A DNA stretch of 64,000 bases from Nitrosomonas sp. (GTDB lineage: Bacteria; Pseudomonadota; Gammaproteobacteria; Burkholderiales; Nitrosomonadaceae). The stretch covers positions 1 to 64,000 of the forward strand of contig JADKHF010000008.1 of assembly GCA_016721865.1 (NCBI GenBank), read 5' to 3'. The position numbers and the translations under genes are program-made. The notes under the pieces were generated by a model. It did not search any database and was not told where the DNA came from. It worked only from the letters and a program-made list of their open reading frames with translations. How positions within the stretch are numbered: the stretch's first letter is position 1; each line of letters opens with the position of its first letter. Below, one piece after another: positions 10,048 to 20,394 of the stretch.

Positions 10048-11019
10048 GTGTGTTCAGAATTCGATATTATTCGTCACTATTTTAAACGGTCCGCAACTCA
10101 AGCAGTGCTGGGAATTGGTGATGATGCTGCACTAATTAAAGCCACTGACAACACAGAATTGGCTATTTCAACAGATACTCTGGTGTGTGGTAAACATTTC
10201 TTTGCGGATGCTGATCCTTATAAACTCGGATGCAAATCCTTGGCGGTTAATCTCTCGGATATGGTTGCAATGGGAGCAAAGCCACGCTGGGTATTGCTGG
10301 CTTTAACGGTACCGGATAATTTGGTGCAACATGATAAAACATGGTTAAGTGAATTTAGTGCGGGGTTTTTTGCACTGGCAGACTCGCATCAGGTGGAGTT
10401 AATCGGTGGAGACACAACTTCCGGGCCATTGAATATCGGTGTGCAAATTATAGGTGAAGTTGAAGTAGGCAAAGCATTGCGTCGCAGCGGTGCCAAATTG
10501 GATGATGATATTTGGATTTCCGGCCGATTAGGCGATGCTGCCTTAGCGCTTAATCATGAATTGCGGCAAATAACCCTGGAACCCAACGAGCTAGTGGAAT
10601 GCTTGCCCGCATTACTGACACCAACCGCAAGGGTCGGGTTAGGGCAACGTTTGATCAGCTTGGCGCATAGCGCTATCGATATATCCGATGGATTAGTGGC
10701 GGATCTGGAACATATCTTGGCCGCATCTGAAAAGGCGGCCTACATCAATATGACCGACATCCCATGTTCTCCGGTATTAAAAAAATACTTGCAACAACCT
10801 CTGGTAATGAACTGTTTATTGACCGGTGGAGATGATTATGAATTATGCTTTACAGCCCCGAAAATAAATTGCCGGAAAATTGAAAATCTTTCTGCTGAAT
10901 TGGCTATTCCTCTTACTCGCATCGGTGAAATTCTTTCGGGTGAGGGTTTGATTGTGAAAGATGCCAAAGGGAGTGCAATCACATTGGAGACCAAAGGATA
11001 TGACCACTTCATTGCCTAA
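10048..11019 (+). CDS. thiL: Thiamine-monophosphate kinase
   Basis: 323 residues. Phosphorylates thiamine monophosphate to the active diphosphate. Motifs: FDIIRHYF start, LGIGDDAALI with the Mg-binding Asp pair, STDTLVCGKHF, AVNLSDMVAMGAKP, IGGDTTSGP, and DISDGLVADLEHI. Starts at GTG 10048, 12 bases after nusB; no better ATG in frame. pgpA begins inside its last codons. Confidence 0.92.
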   Translation: MCSEFDIIRHYFKRSATQAVLGIGDDAALIKATDNTELAISTDTLVCGKHFFADADPYKLGCKSLAVNLSDMVAMGAKPRWVLLALTVPDNLVQHDKTWLSEFSAGFFALADSHQVELIGGDTTSGPLNIGVQIIGEVEVGKALRRSGAKLDDDIWISGRLGDAALALNHELRQITLEPNELVECLPALLTPTARVGLGQRLISLAHSAIDISDGLVADLEHILAASEKAAYINMTDIPCSPVLKKYLQQPLVMNCLLTGGDDYELCFTAPKINCRKIENLSAELAIPLTRIGEILSGEGLIVKDAKGSAITLETKGYDHFIA

Positions 11020-11548
11020 AGCCTATGACTTGTCGAGCGACCAGTCTACTCAATTTCAACCGGATTTTGCTTTAATTTGCAGTCATCCCGCCTATTTCAT
11101 TGCTTTTTCAGGCGGTGTTGGATTAAGCCCCATCGCTCCCGGCACGATGGGAACACTGGTTGCATTTCCATTATTCTGGTTACTTAATCACTATCTCAGC
11201 CCAATTTATCTTTTATTATTGATAGACATCATGTTCATTGTCGGCATCTGGGCATGCGGTCTTAGCGGGAAGGCTCTGGGTGATCCGGATCATGGCGGCA
11301 TGGTGTGGGATGAAACCGTGGCATTTCTTCTGGTTCTTTACTTTACGCCGGCTGGTTTAGCATGGCAATTAGCTGCGTTTATTTTATTTCGCCTGTTTGA
11401 TATTGTTAAACCGCAGCCTATTCGATACTACGATCGCAATCTGGAAGGTGGTTTTGGTGTTATGTTTGATGATATGGTGGCGGCTTTTTTTACCTTGCTT
11501 TGCTTGGCCGGATGGAAAGCCTGGGTATTATCCGAAGGGTATTTTTAG
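11000..11548 (+). CDS. pgpA: Phosphatidylglycerophosphatase A
   Basis: About 182 residues from ATG 11000, chosen because AAAGGA lies just upstream; an in-frame upstream start at 10961 would add 13 residues without homology. Dephosphorylates phosphatidylglycerophosphate at the inner membrane. Signatures: GGVGLSPIAPGTMGTLVAFP, WDETVAFLL, and membrane segments around residues 45-85 and 110-180. Overlaps thiL by 20 bases; thiL-pgpA is a conserved pair. Confidence 0.92.
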   Translation: MTTSLPKAYDLSSDQSTQFQPDFALICSHPAYFIAFSGGVGLSPIAPGTMGTLVAFPLFWLLNHYLSPIYLLLLIDIMFIVGIWACGLSGKALGDPDHGGMVWDETVAFLLVLYFTPAGLAWQLAAFILFRLFDIVKPQPIRYYDRNLEGGFGVMFDDMVAAFFTLLCLAGWKAWVLSEGYF

Positions 11549-11703
11549 CGAATAACAAAGTCAAAATCTTCATAAGACATAATCGGGCGATCCGGGTGTG
11601 CAATTTTCATGTGATCGAGTCATGTGCTGTATTCCGGAACACCAACCATCAGTCGCAAGCCTGTGAGAGTTGGAACATTGTTTGCGTCATTTTGTATAGA
11701 CAG

Positions 11704-13086
11704 TTACGCAACCAGAAAATAACAAACCAGTGTAATCACTACAACTCCGATAAAATTCAACGCCAATCCTTCCCGCACCATATTGGCGATGGTGACATGG
11801 CCGCTACCGAATACAATGGCGTTCGGTGCAGTGGCGACTGGCAGCATGAAGGCGCAGCTCGCGCTCATCGCGGCGGGCACCATCAGCAGGCTGGGATCGA
11901 TGTCTGCGCCGAGCGCGGCGGATGCCAGGATGGGCATCAACAGGATCGTGGTTGCGGTGTTGCTGGTGGTTTCGGTCAGGAATGTGACAATCAGCGCGAT
12001 GGTCGTGATCATCACGAGCGGATGCAGGTTGGCTAGAACCGCCAATTGATCACCGATTGCACGAGATAACCCGGATTCGACAAAAGCCTGGGCGATTGAA
12101 ATTCCCGCAGCAAACAGAATCAGGATGCCCCAAGGAACACGCTCCGCAGATTCCCAGTCGATCAGCTTGCCACCACGCCCATTGGGAACCAGAAATAAAA
12201 TGACGACAGCGACCAACGCGACAATCGCATCGTTAGCGCCTTTCAGACCCAACCAGGAGCTCCAGCCACCGAATGGTTCGAGACGCGTTACCCAGGCCAG
12301 CGCGGTCAAACCAAAGATGATCAGCACGCGGCTTTCTTCCGGCCGCCAATCGCCAGCTGGAGGAATCACCAGTTCTCCGCGATAATCCAGCTTACGTGTA
12401 AGCCATAGCCCGGCTATCGGTATAAAAATCACAACGACGGGCAGCCCCCAGCTCATCCATTGCGAGAAACCCACCACTTTTCCGGTAAAACTCTCGTACT
12501 GCTGCATGAATACCAAATTCGGTGGCGTACCGATCGGTGTACCCAAACCGCCGATGCTGCTGCCATAGGCAATTGCCAATAACAACGGTATGGCCAGTTT
12601 CTTGTCGGGACTTTGCGCGATAACGGCCAATGCAATCGGCAGCATCATTAACACCGTTGCGGTATTTGATATCCACATGCTCAGCGCCGCTGTCGCCGCC
12701 ATAAACCCCAGCACAATACGGCGGCTACTGGTTCCGCCGATTACATTGACCATGCCCAGCGCAATCCGGCGGTGCGCACCGGAACGCTCCATCGCAGCCG
12801 ACAAGATGAATCCACCGAGCATCAATAAAATCAGTTCACTGCCATAGGCGGCGGCTATTTTCTCCTGCGGCAAAACACCGGTGAGCGGAAAAACCGCCAG
12901 AGGAATGATGGCCGTTGCAGGAATTGGAATGGGCTCAAATATCCACCATACCACGCATAGAATTGCTACGGCACCGGTCCAACAGGCCTGTGTTTCCCAG
13001 CCGAACTGGCTCAATCCAGCCGCTAATGCGACCGCAAGCAGTGGGCCTGCGATTAGCGCCCACTGGCGATTTGGAGTAATGGTCAT
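11704..13086 (-). CDS. DASS/SLC13 family sodium:anion symporter
   Basis: About 460 residues, 11-12 membrane segments. SLC13/DASS signatures are visible in both halves: SNTATVLMMLPIALAV with GTPIGTPPNLVF in the first repeat, and TETTSNTATTILLMPIL in the second. The Ser-Asn-Thr motifs bind sodium and substrate; the substrate (dicarboxylate, sulfate or phosphate) cannot be told. Start ATG 13086 (MTITPNRQW) is preferred over a longer frame whose first 28 residues are not membrane-like. Convergent with pgpA; the 155 bases between hold no recognised gene. Confidence 0.85.
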   Translation of the reverse strand: MTITPNRQWALIAGPLLAVALAAGLSQFGWETQACWTGAVAILCVVWWIFEPIPIPATAIIPLAVFPLTGVLPQEKIAAAYGSELILLMLGGFILSAAMERSGAHRRIALGMVNVIGGTSSRRIVLGFMAATAALSMWISNTATVLMMLPIALAVIAQSPDKKLAIPLLLAIAYGSSIGGLGTPIGTPPNLVFMQQYESFTGKVVGFSQWMSWGLPVVVIFIPIAGLWLTRKLDYRGELVIPPAGDWRPEESRVLIIFGLTALAWVTRLEPFGGWSSWLGLKGANDAIVALVAVVILFLVPNGRGGKLIDWESAERVPWGILILFAAGISIAQAFVESGLSRAIGDQLAVLANLHPLVMITTIALIVTFLTETTSNTATTILLMPILASAALGADIDPSLLMVPAAMSASCAFMLPVATAPNAIVFGSGHVTIANMVREGLALNFIGVVVITLVCYFLVA

Positions 13087-13359
13087 AGGATAGCTGAGTT
13101 GAAAAGATTGGGAGCATTGACAACAGCTTTCCTGGAAGTCTGTCGGACTTAAGGCCAATCTACTGCGCAAATGGGGAAAACGGTTTATATTTCCTCAATT
13201 TTTTTATTTGCATAGTCTCGCTACGATTGCTTCAGTCAGACAGGCTCCTCGTCGATAGTGAGCTGTTATTTATACCGTATCTTGCCGGATAGGATTCATT
13301 GCGTCAATCATCACGCATTATTGTACGTGAAGTGCAAATTTACCAGAGCAGTGAGTTAT

Positions 13360-14289
13360 TCAGTGCTTTTTTTTACTCATTGTATCGAAGCTATCATGTC
13401 GCAACAATCGATGATAAATATCCAACCGCTTGCGATGAATTTTTCCTTCTTGTACAGCCAGTGTCACGGCGCAGCCGGGTTCACGGGTATGGCGGCAGTT
13501 GCTGAACTTGCATTGTCCGATATAAGGGAGAAACTCGATAAAACCCCATGCCAGATTCTCATCTTTAATATGATTTAAGCCAAATTCCTGGATTCCGGGA
13601 GAATCGATGATATCGCTGTTAGCATCCACATGGTAAAGCTGTGAATGGGTGGTTGTGTGGCAGCCGGAATCCAGTGCTACCGAGATTTCTGCAGTGGCGC
13701 GCTTGGCTTGCGGGATCAGCGCATTCAGCAAAGTTGACTTGCCCATGCCCGATTGACCGGCCAGCACGCTGAGATGGCCTTGCAAATAGGGTTGTAATGC
13801 CGAAATATCTTTGAGGGCGCTTAACTGTAGTACAGGGTAGCCGAGGTCACTGTAAAGCGAAAGTATATCCATTGCCGCTTGGGTAGGTCCTGTGAGATCG
13901 GCTTTATTTAGCACAATCAACACTTCGATATTTTCACTTTCAACGGCTACCAAGCAGCGATTGATAAATTCTTCACTAAAGCTGGGAACTGCTGCCACGA
14001 CAATGATGATTTGCGTCACATTGGCCGCAATGATTTTTTCCTTGAAGCTGTCACTGCGATATAACAGCGATTTGCGCGGCTTTATCGCTTCTATGACTCC
14101 TTGACCGGCGGTGGTAAGCTGTAATTCAACCTGATCACCGCAGGCAACGCCCCCTTTCTTGCCGCGCATGACACACGATACGATTTCACCCTTTCCGGTT
14201 TCGACGGAGTAGTGTCTGCCAAATGCGGCAACGATCTGTCCGGCTAAGTACTCAATGCCATTCTTTGAGTTTTTCCGGCGGATACTCAA
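13360..14289 (-). CDS. rsgA: Small ribosomal subunit biogenesis GTPase RsgA
   Basis: 309 residues. Circularly permuted GTPase acting late in 30S assembly. OB-fold at the N-terminus (ySVETGKGEIVSCVMRGKKGG), G4 motif NKADL before the P-loop GQSGMGKSTLLNAL, DSPGIQEFGL as G3, and the C-terminal zinc site C-x5-C-x-H-x5-C in GQCKFSNCRHTREPGCAV. Start ATG 14289 overlaps the stop of phhB, placing it third in the M48 protease-phhB-rsgA operon. About 190 bases between it and the divergent transporter contain nothing recognised. Confidence 0.93.
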   Translation of the reverse strand: MSIRRKNSKNGIEYLAGQIVAAFGRHYSVETGKGEIVSCVMRGKKGGVACGDQVELQLTTAGQGVIEAIKPRKSLLYRSDSFKEKIIAANVTQIIIVVAAVPSFSEEFINRCLVAVESENIEVLIVLNKADLTGPTQAAMDILSLYSDLGYPVLQLSALKDISALQPYLQGHLSVLAGQSGMGKSTLLNALIPQAKRATAEISVALDSGCHTTTHSQLYHVDANSDIIDSPGIQEFGLNHIKDENLAWGFIEFLPYIGQCKFSNCRHTREPGCAVTLAVQEGKIHRKRLDIYHRLLRHDSFDTMSKKKH

Positions 14290-14625
14290 ATTTTAAACAG
14301 CTTGTCGATTTTGGCTGCGCAGATAAAATCATTCTCGGATAAGCCGCCAATCGCATGCGTTGTATAGGTGACCACGCATTGATTATAACCAACCATCATA
14401 TCCGGATGATGATCTTCCCGATGGGAAACCCACGCGGCCGCATTCACAAAAGCCATCGTTTGATAGTAATTCTTGAATGCATAGGTTTTGCTGATTTGCT
14501 TATCTTGTAATTGCCACCCTTCAATTTGTTGCAAAAAGAGGAAATTTCAGCGGCAGATAGCGGCGGCACACCGCCTTCGCATGGTTTGCATTGTTTGAAG
14601 TTAAATCACATACGGTATTGTTCAT
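14286..14625 (-). pseudogene. phhB: Pterin-4a-carbinolamine dehydratase, frame broken twice
   Basis: Recycles the pterin cofactor of aromatic hydroxylases. The C-terminal 80 residues are intact (SHREDHHPDMMVGYNQCVVTYTTHAIGG, given here as neighbouring motifs HREDHHPDM and TTHAIGGLSENDF). The natural start is ATG 14625 (MNNTVCDLTS), whose stop-overlap with the upstream protease (ATGA) supports it, but the frame shifts near 14601 (run of three A where four would restore) and near 14537 (five T where six would restore). Restored product is about 113 residues, normal for the family. Two breaks in homopolymers in so short a gene suggest sequence error. Confidence 0.75.
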
Positions 14626-15877
14626 GATTGTCCCTGACTCTGTAGATGTGCCACACGGATTGATGCCGGTGGATGTGAGTCATAAAAGGCTGAATGCAAC
14701 GGATCCGGCGTGAGTGTGGCGGCATTGTCCTGATAAAGCTTAACCAGCGCATGGATCAGATCATCTGCCGAGGAATTTTGTGCCGCATAGGCATCCGCTT
14801 CAAACTCATGTTTGCGTGAATAAAGGCTTGATATCGGATGCAGCAAAAAGGTGAACACTGGCAGCACCAGGAAAAACAGCAGCAATGCCATCGCGGTTGA
14901 CGGAACATCAGTAACCTGTACCCCCAAGCCTTGATAAAACCAGCTTTGTTCCATTAGATATCCCAGTACCCATAGGAAAGCCAGGCTCATCGCAAACGAA
15001 ATCACGATCCGCTTGATTACATGACGATGTTTAAAATGCCCCAATTCATGCGCCAGTACCGCTTCGATTTCACCCGGATTCAGACGCGACAGCAGGGTAT
15101 CGAAAAACACGATGCGTTTGGTTTTGCCAAATCCGGTGAAATATGCGTTACCATGATTGCTGCGGCGTGAGCCATCCATTACAAACAATCCGCTGGTTTT
15201 AAAACCGCATTTTCTCATCAGTTGCTCGATGCGCGTTTTGAGCGTGGCATCTTCCAACGGGGTAAATTTATTGAACAGCGGCGCAATCCAGGTGGGGAAA
15301 ATCGCCAAGATAAATAAATTGAAAGCAATCCAACCCACCCACGCATATAACCACCAACTTTCCCCCATTTTTTCCATCAGCCACAGCACACAAAATAACA
15401 AAGGCGCACCCAGCAACAAACCTAGCGCGGCTTGCTTGATCAGATCGGTAAAAAACATGACCGGAGTCATTTTATTGAAACCGTATTGCTCTTCGATCAC
15501 AAAAGTACGGTAGTAGCTTAATGGAATCTCAGCGATACTCATGATAAAGAACGCGCTGATAATCAGCGCCATGCCATGTGCCAAAGGCTCGCTCAGCCAG
15601 CCTGCCCAGAAATCACTTAAAGCGTTCAGTCCCCACCCAGCGTGAAAACGAGCAACAGCAAGACATGCAGCAGTATGCCTGGATATCCTGCACGTGTTTT
15701 AGCACAAGTGTAATCCGCAGCCTTTTGGTGATCACTTAAACTGATCTGGCTGGCGAATTCTTCCGGTACTTTATCCTGATGGGCGCGTACATGGCGAGTA
15801 TGCCTTGCTGCCAGCCAGATTTGAGTCGATGTTGTGAACAGTAACGCGATAAGAAAAACCAATGTAAATGTTTGCAT
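14622..15877 (-). pseudogene. M48 family (Ste24/CAAX-type) membrane metalloprotease, frame broken once
   Basis: Two adjacent frames make one protease of about 416 residues. N-terminal 83 residues from ATG 15877 (MQTFTLVFLIALLF, membrane) end at FTLGGD where a run of four G at about 15633 would need five to continue into the second frame. The second part has the zinc motif HELGH (VLAHELGHFKHRH), downstream Glu in KHEFEADAYA, and several membrane segments, as in the Ste24 peptidases. Processes membrane or lipoprotein-like substrates; the actual substrate is unknown. First gene of the protease-phhB-rsgA operon. Confidence 0.82.
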
Positions 15878-16031
15878 AATTAAATAATTTGAGCTCTAAA
15901 GTTTGGATTCATTCATCATCAGATGATTGCTGTAAAATGAACCGGCATTTCCTTCTTTGTTTTAAAAGTGACGGACTAGTGCCAATATGACACAATTAAA
16001 CGCATTGCATTCAAAAAATATAGAAATAATT

Positions 16032-16577
16032 ATGGCACAAGATAACAATAACCTCATCTGGGTCGACATGGAAATGACCGGACTCAATCCAGATACCGAT
16101 CGCATCATTGAAGTGGCTTTGGTTGTCACCGACTCGCAATTAAATGTGGTCGCTGAAGGACCTGTTCTGGTAGTACATCAATCGGATGAAGTGCTGGACG
16201 GTATGGACAAATGGAATCGATCCACACACTCCAAATCTGGCTTGATTGACAAGGTGAAAACTTCTCGATTCAACGAAACCGAAGTGGAGGCGCAGATGAT
16301 CGAATTTCTGAAATTGCATGTACCTTCCGGTGTATCTCCCATGTGTGGAAATTCAATCTGCCAGGATCGGCGCTTCATGGTACGCACAATGCCACAGTTG
16401 GAGGCGTATTTTCATTATCGCAATCTGGATGTCAGCACCTTCAAGGAACTGGTCAAACGCTGGAAGCCGGAAATAGCATCCGGCCTAACCAAAGAAAGTA
16501 AACATGAGGCTCTGGCGGATATTTACGACTCCATCAACGAACTTAAGTATTACCGCCAACATTTTATTGTTGCTTGA
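16032..16577 (+). CDS. orn: Oligoribonuclease
   Basis: 181 residues from ATG 16032 (MAQDNNNLIWVDMEMTGL); an in-frame ATG at 15987 would add 15 residues not seen in the family. A 3'-5' exonuclease of the DEDDh class that degrades two-base RNAs, including pGpG. Visible residues: DMEMTGL (D, E), the CGNSICQDRRFM segment, and the C-terminal HEALADI with the catalytic His and Asp. Divergent from the M48 protease operon. Normal length. Confidence 0.95.
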   Translation: MAQDNNNLIWVDMEMTGLNPDTDRIIEVALVVTDSQLNVVAEGPVLVVHQSDEVLDGMDKWNRSTHSKSGLIDKVKTSRFNETEVEAQMIEFLKLHVPSGVSPMCGNSICQDRRFMVRTMPQLEAYFHYRNLDVSTFKELVKRWKPEIASGLTKESKHEALADIYDSINELKYYRQHFIVA

Positions 16578-16723
16578 AATCGCATCATTATTTACAGCTT
16601 ACCTACGGTATTACGCAAGTATTGAAGGTGTTTCCCGAACTTTTCCGGGATGTTCTTTTCTAAAATCCGGAAGGAAACCTTTATCTTTCGCTCATTCATT
16701 CATTACTTACTAGGAGAAACAAG

Positions 16724-17107
16724 ATGCTCCACAATAGAAAATTGACTGCTATCGCTGTTGGAACCGTTTTTATATTAACGTTCGGTGCAACAACGGCTTC
16801 TGCTGCTGATGCCGCTAAAGATAGCGGCCATCAACACCAAAGCGGGCAAGCGGCAGGCCATGGTGACAAATCCGATGATCATCACAGCCATCAATGTCAG
16901 CATATGATGTCCTCTGTGGATCTTAACAAAGATGGCAAGATCAGTAAGGAAGAGTTCATCAAGCACCATGAAGCCAAGTTTGATAAAAAGGATACCAACA
17001 AAGATGGTTTTCTGGATGAGGCAGAAATGCACAGCATGAATAAACACATGCACAAACATGATCAACAGAAAGATGGTGACCATGACCATGGCGGTGCAAA
17101 AAAATAA
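16724..17107 (+). CDS. Exported EF-hand, histidine-rich protein
   Basis: 127 residues. N-terminal signal peptide (MLHNRKLTAIAVGTVFILTF, then TTASAADAA cleavage region). After a His-rich stretch (HQHQSGQAAGHGD, HHSHQCQHMM) come two EF-hand loops, DLNKDGKISKEEF and DTNKDGFLDEAEM, with the expected Asp/Asn/Glu ligands. The tail is again His-rich. Likely a periplasmic calcium- or transition-metal-binding protein; no specific function assigned. Good ribosome site (AGGAG) before ATG 16724. Confidence 0.75.
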   Translation: MLHNRKLTAIAVGTVFILTFGATTASAADAAKDSGHQHQSGQAAGHGDKSDDHHSHQCQHMMSSVDLNKDGKISKEEFIKHHEAKFDKKDTNKDGFLDEAEMHSMNKHMHKHDQQKDGDHDHGGAKK

Positions 17108-17143
17108 GCACTGTTTAGAAAGCTAAACGGATCGCAGTCATGT

Positions 17144-17181
17144 TCTGACAGTAGCTTGGCTTATCCAAAGCAACTGTCAGA
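17144..17181. terminator. Hairpin between convergent genes
   Basis: Perfect inverted repeat TCTGACAGT / ACTGTCAGA with an inner GCTTGG / CCAAAGC pairing, between the convergent EF-hand gene and the M16 protease. Suits a bidirectional terminator although the flanking T-runs are short. Confidence 0.45.
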
Positions 17182-17207
17182 GTTTCACTTCAATGAGTGC
17201 GGTAAAT

Positions 17208-18614
17208 TCAGTGCCTTAGTCCAGTCGGTGCCTTAGCAGGCAATTTGTTTTCCAATGGTTGCGGGTCTAACACAGCCACAGTCAAGCTGTCATCATTGAA
17301 ATATTTTTTGGTGACGTCACGTACCTGCTGGGCCGTGACTGTCTTCAGCTTTTCCAGTATGGTATCAATATCACGAAAAGACAATCCCATACTTTCCAGT
17401 CTTCCAAGCTGCATGGCTTGAGAATAAATGGAATCGCGTTGATACACATGCCCGGCGACTACCTGTGCTTTAACACGAGCAAGCTCTTCTTCCGTGACAC
17501 CTTCTTTGATGATTTTTTCAATCTCGCCGCGTAATGCCTGTTCCAGTTCTACCACTGTTTTGCCTGCACGAGGCACCGCGCTGGGAAAAAAAATACTCGG
17601 GCCGCGGGCTATTGCACCATAGCCAGCACTCGCAGAATTGGCAATTTGATTCTCGCGTACCAATGACTTGTTCAGTCTGGCTGAGGCATTGCCATCCAGA
17701 ACGCCTTCCAGTATTTCCAGCGCGTAAGGCTCCCAGTCTGCTGTTACATTTCTAATTGCCGGCGCATGATATGCCCATAATCAGATAAGGCAATTCTGCG
17801 GGCGCTTTGACTGTTATCCTTTTGGTGCCAACCTGGGGTGGCTCAGTTTGTGGTTTGCGTTCGCATTTATCGGTAATAATGGACGTTTTTGAATGGTGCC
17901 GTAGTTTTTTTGTGCCAGTTTGAACACTTCGTCTGCATCAACATCACCGACCACAATCAGTGTCGCATTATTGGGTGCGTACCAGCGGTCATACCATTCT
18001 TGCGCATCTCCTACACGCATATTTTCCAGATCATTCATCCAGCCAATGATGGGGTTTTTGTAGGGGTGCGACTGGTAAGCCATGGTCATCATTTTTTCAT
18101 ACAACAGTGCGCGCGCCTGATCTTCCGTGCGCAGTCTCCTTTCTTCCATAACCACCTTGATTTCTTTGGAAAATTCTTCTTCTGTCAAAATCAGGTTACG
18201 CATCCGATCCGATTCCAATTCCATCGCCATGGGCAAACTGCGTTTGTGCAATTGTTGATAATAAGCAGTGTAATCGTAACTGGTAAAAGCATTTTCGCGC
18301 CCGCCCGCGGCGGCGATCTTTTTTGAAAATTCACCATTAGGTACTTTTTCTGTGCCTTTAAACATCATATGTTCCAGCACATGAGCTACACCGGTTACAC
18401 CATTTACTTCATCAATGCTACCCGCCTTGTACCAGATCTGTGTAACTACGACCGGTGAGCGGTGATCCTGTTTTACAATCAGTTTCAGGCCATTATCGAG
18501 TAAATACTCGTGCGGATTGGCAAACGTGGGCGATGAGATTAACAGACTCGATAATAGCAACAACCCGGAAAATGAAAAGAAGCGGAAAAAAGTAATACGG
18601 TGATCAGGTTTCAT
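17208..18614 (-). pseudogene. M16 family zinc peptidase, frame broken at least twice
   Basis: Insulinase/pitrilysin-type protease with a signal peptide (start ATG 18614, MKPDHRITFFRF then a hydrophobic core and PTFANPHE). The inverted zinc motif HxxEH is seen as HVLEHMMFKGT, with the downstream Glu in MEERRLRTED. The frame leaves near 17853 (KPQTEPPQVGTKRITVKAP continues one frame over) and again near 17773 (into HAPAIRNVTADWEPYALEI), then stays in frame to GLRH at 17208. Restored length is about 465, normal for a single-module M16 protein. The usual location beside ftsY agrees. Divergent from ftsY. Confidence 0.82.
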
Positions 18615-18690
18615 TTTTACCAACCTAAATGTGAGTAAACAGAATAAAATTAAGCTTTGAGAATTGCAATGCATATTAGAGCCTACCAGA

Positions 18691-19716
18691 ATGTTTAGTT
18701 TTTTTAAATCCAAAAAGAATCCTGCGGATTCTACTGAAACAGAGGTTTTACCTGACAGTGAGTCTGAATCCAGGCCTCCCGAATCGGCGGGTTTGGCGAG
18801 TAAGCTCAAACAAGGTCTCTCTCGCACCCGGCAGAATTTGGGCAAACAGCTATCAAGTCTATTTGGCGGCGGCAAGATAGATGAGGAACTTTACGAAGAA
18901 CTGGAAACTATTTTGTTAACCTCCGATATTGGTGTCAACGCAACCCATCAATTACTTGAAGATCTGCGCAAACAAGTGAAGCGCGACGCATTAACGGATT
19001 CCGTGCAATTAAAACAAGCGCTTAAGGAATCGCTCATCGCTATGCTGGAACCGCTTGTTCAACCATTTGACACCACGATACAAAAACCTTTTGTGATTAT
19101 GATAACAGGTGTCAATGGCGTGGGAAAAACAACTTCTATCGGCAAGCTTGCCAAATATTTCCAATCACAAGGCAAATCGGTATTGCTGGCCGCTGGTGAT
19201 ACCTTCCGCGCAGCGGCACGCGAACAACTGATTGTATGGGGCGAACGGAACAATATCACCGTGATTGCGCCCGATAGTGATCCAGATAAAAAAAGTGACC
19301 CGGCGGCCGTAATTTTTGATGCGGTCAATTCAGCCAAAGCACGAGGTATCGATATTGTGCTGGCAGACACCGCCGGACGTTTGACCACACAACTGCACTT
19401 AATGGAAGAAATTAAAAAAGTAAAACGTGTGATTGCCAAAGCCATGCCAGATGCGCCGCACGAAGTGTTGCTGGTACTGGATGCCAATACCGGGCAGAAT
19501 GCGATCACACAGGTTAAGGCCTTTGATGAAGCACTGGATGTAACCGGCCTGGTTCTGACCAAACTGGATGGTACTGCCAAGGGTGGCGTGGTGGCAGCCA
19601 TTGCCGGGCAATATCTGCAGAATCCCCCGGCACTGCGTTTTGTTGGCGTTGGCGAAGGCTTGGATGATTTAAGACCCTTTGACGCCAGAGAGTTTGTCGA
19701 AGCGATGTTTGATTGA
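18691..19716 (+). CDS. ftsY: Signal recognition particle receptor FtsY
   Basis: About 341 residues from ATG 18691 (MFSFFKSKKN); a TTG at 18664 in frame is less likely. Acidic N-terminal A region, then NG domain: GVNGVGKTTSIGKLA (G1), DTFRAAAREQL, DTAGRL (G3), TKLDGTAKGG (G4). Docks SRP-ribosome complexes to the membrane. Followed at 25 bases by ftsE, the classical ftsYEX cluster. Confidence 0.96.
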   Translation: MFSFFKSKKNPADSTETEVLPDSESESRPPESAGLASKLKQGLSRTRQNLGKQLSSLFGGGKIDEELYEELETILLTSDIGVNATHQLLEDLRKQVKRDALTDSVQLKQALKESLIAMLEPLVQPFDTTIQKPFVIMITGVNGVGKTTSIGKLAKYFQSQGKSVLLAAGDTFRAAAREQLIVWGERNNITVIAPDSDPDKKSDPAAVIFDAVNSAKARGIDIVLADTAGRLTTQLHLMEEIKKVKRVIAKAMPDAPHEVLLVLDANTGQNAITQVKAFDEALDVTGLVLTKLDGTAKGGVVAAIAGQYLQNPPALRFVGVGEGLDDLRPFDAREFVEAMFD

Positions 19717-19740
19717 TGGTTATCAGTATATGGCGATAAC

Positions 19741-20394
19741 ATGATCACCTTCAAGAATGTCTCCAAACGTTATCCGGATGGCTATGTTGCACTGAATAAC
19801 ATTGATTTTGCCTTTGAATCCGGTGAAATGGTATTTCTGACGGGCCACTCAGGCGCGGGTAAAAGCACGTTATTAAAGTTGATCGCTGCAATAGAGCGCC
19901 CGACTTCCGGCACTATTACGATCAGCGGGCAAAACATCGCGCAACTCAAGCCAGGTGCTATCCCATATTTACGCCGCAAGATCGGTTTTATTTTTCAGGA
20001 TCACAAGCTCTTGTTTGATCGAAATGTTTTTGACAATGTTTTACTGCCGCTGCAAATTAGTAACTTTGATAACAAAATGGTGGCTGGTCGTATACGCGCG
20101 GCGCTTGATAAAGTTGGTTTGTTAGCAAAAGAAAAAGCCATGCCCATTGCGTTATCAGGTGGAGAAAGACAGCGATTATGTATTGCGCGTGCAGTGGTCC
20201 ATCGTCCGAGTATTCTCATAGCGGACGAGCCAACAGGGAATCTAGATATTGAATATGCCCAGGATATTATGTCAATGTTCAAATCATTCAATCAGGTGGG
20301 TGTCACGGTGCTGATTGCAACCCATGACGCATCCTTATTGAGGGACACGGAACATCGTATTTTGTCACTGAAACAAGGAAAATTGGCAGTATGA
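19741..20394 (+). CDS. ftsE: Cell division ATP-binding protein FtsE
   Basis: 217 residues. ABC ATPase that with FtsX activates septal peptidoglycan hydrolases. Walker A GHSGAGKSTLLKL, signature LSGGERQRL, Walker B with ILIADEPTGNLD, and the His switch in LIATHD. Its stop overlaps ftsX by 4 bases. Confidence 0.96.
   Translation: MITFKNVSKRYPDGYVALNNIDFAFESGEMVFLTGHSGAGKSTLLKLIAAIERPTSGTITISGQNIAQLKPGAIPYLRRKIGFIFQDHKLLFDRNVFDNVLLPLQISNFDNKMVAGRIRAALDKVGLLAKEKAMPIALSGGERQRLCIARAVVHRPSILIADEPTGNLDIEYAQDIMSMFKSFNQVGVTVLIATHDASLLRDTEHRILSLKQGKLAV

Noticed and set aside
11500..12036. Plus-strand frame after pgpA
   Set aside because: Mostly antisense to the DASS transporter, with no ribosome site or recognisable domain.
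18664..18875. Upstream extension of the M16 protease frame
   Set aside because: It runs antisense through ftsY, while a good signal peptide starts at 18614.
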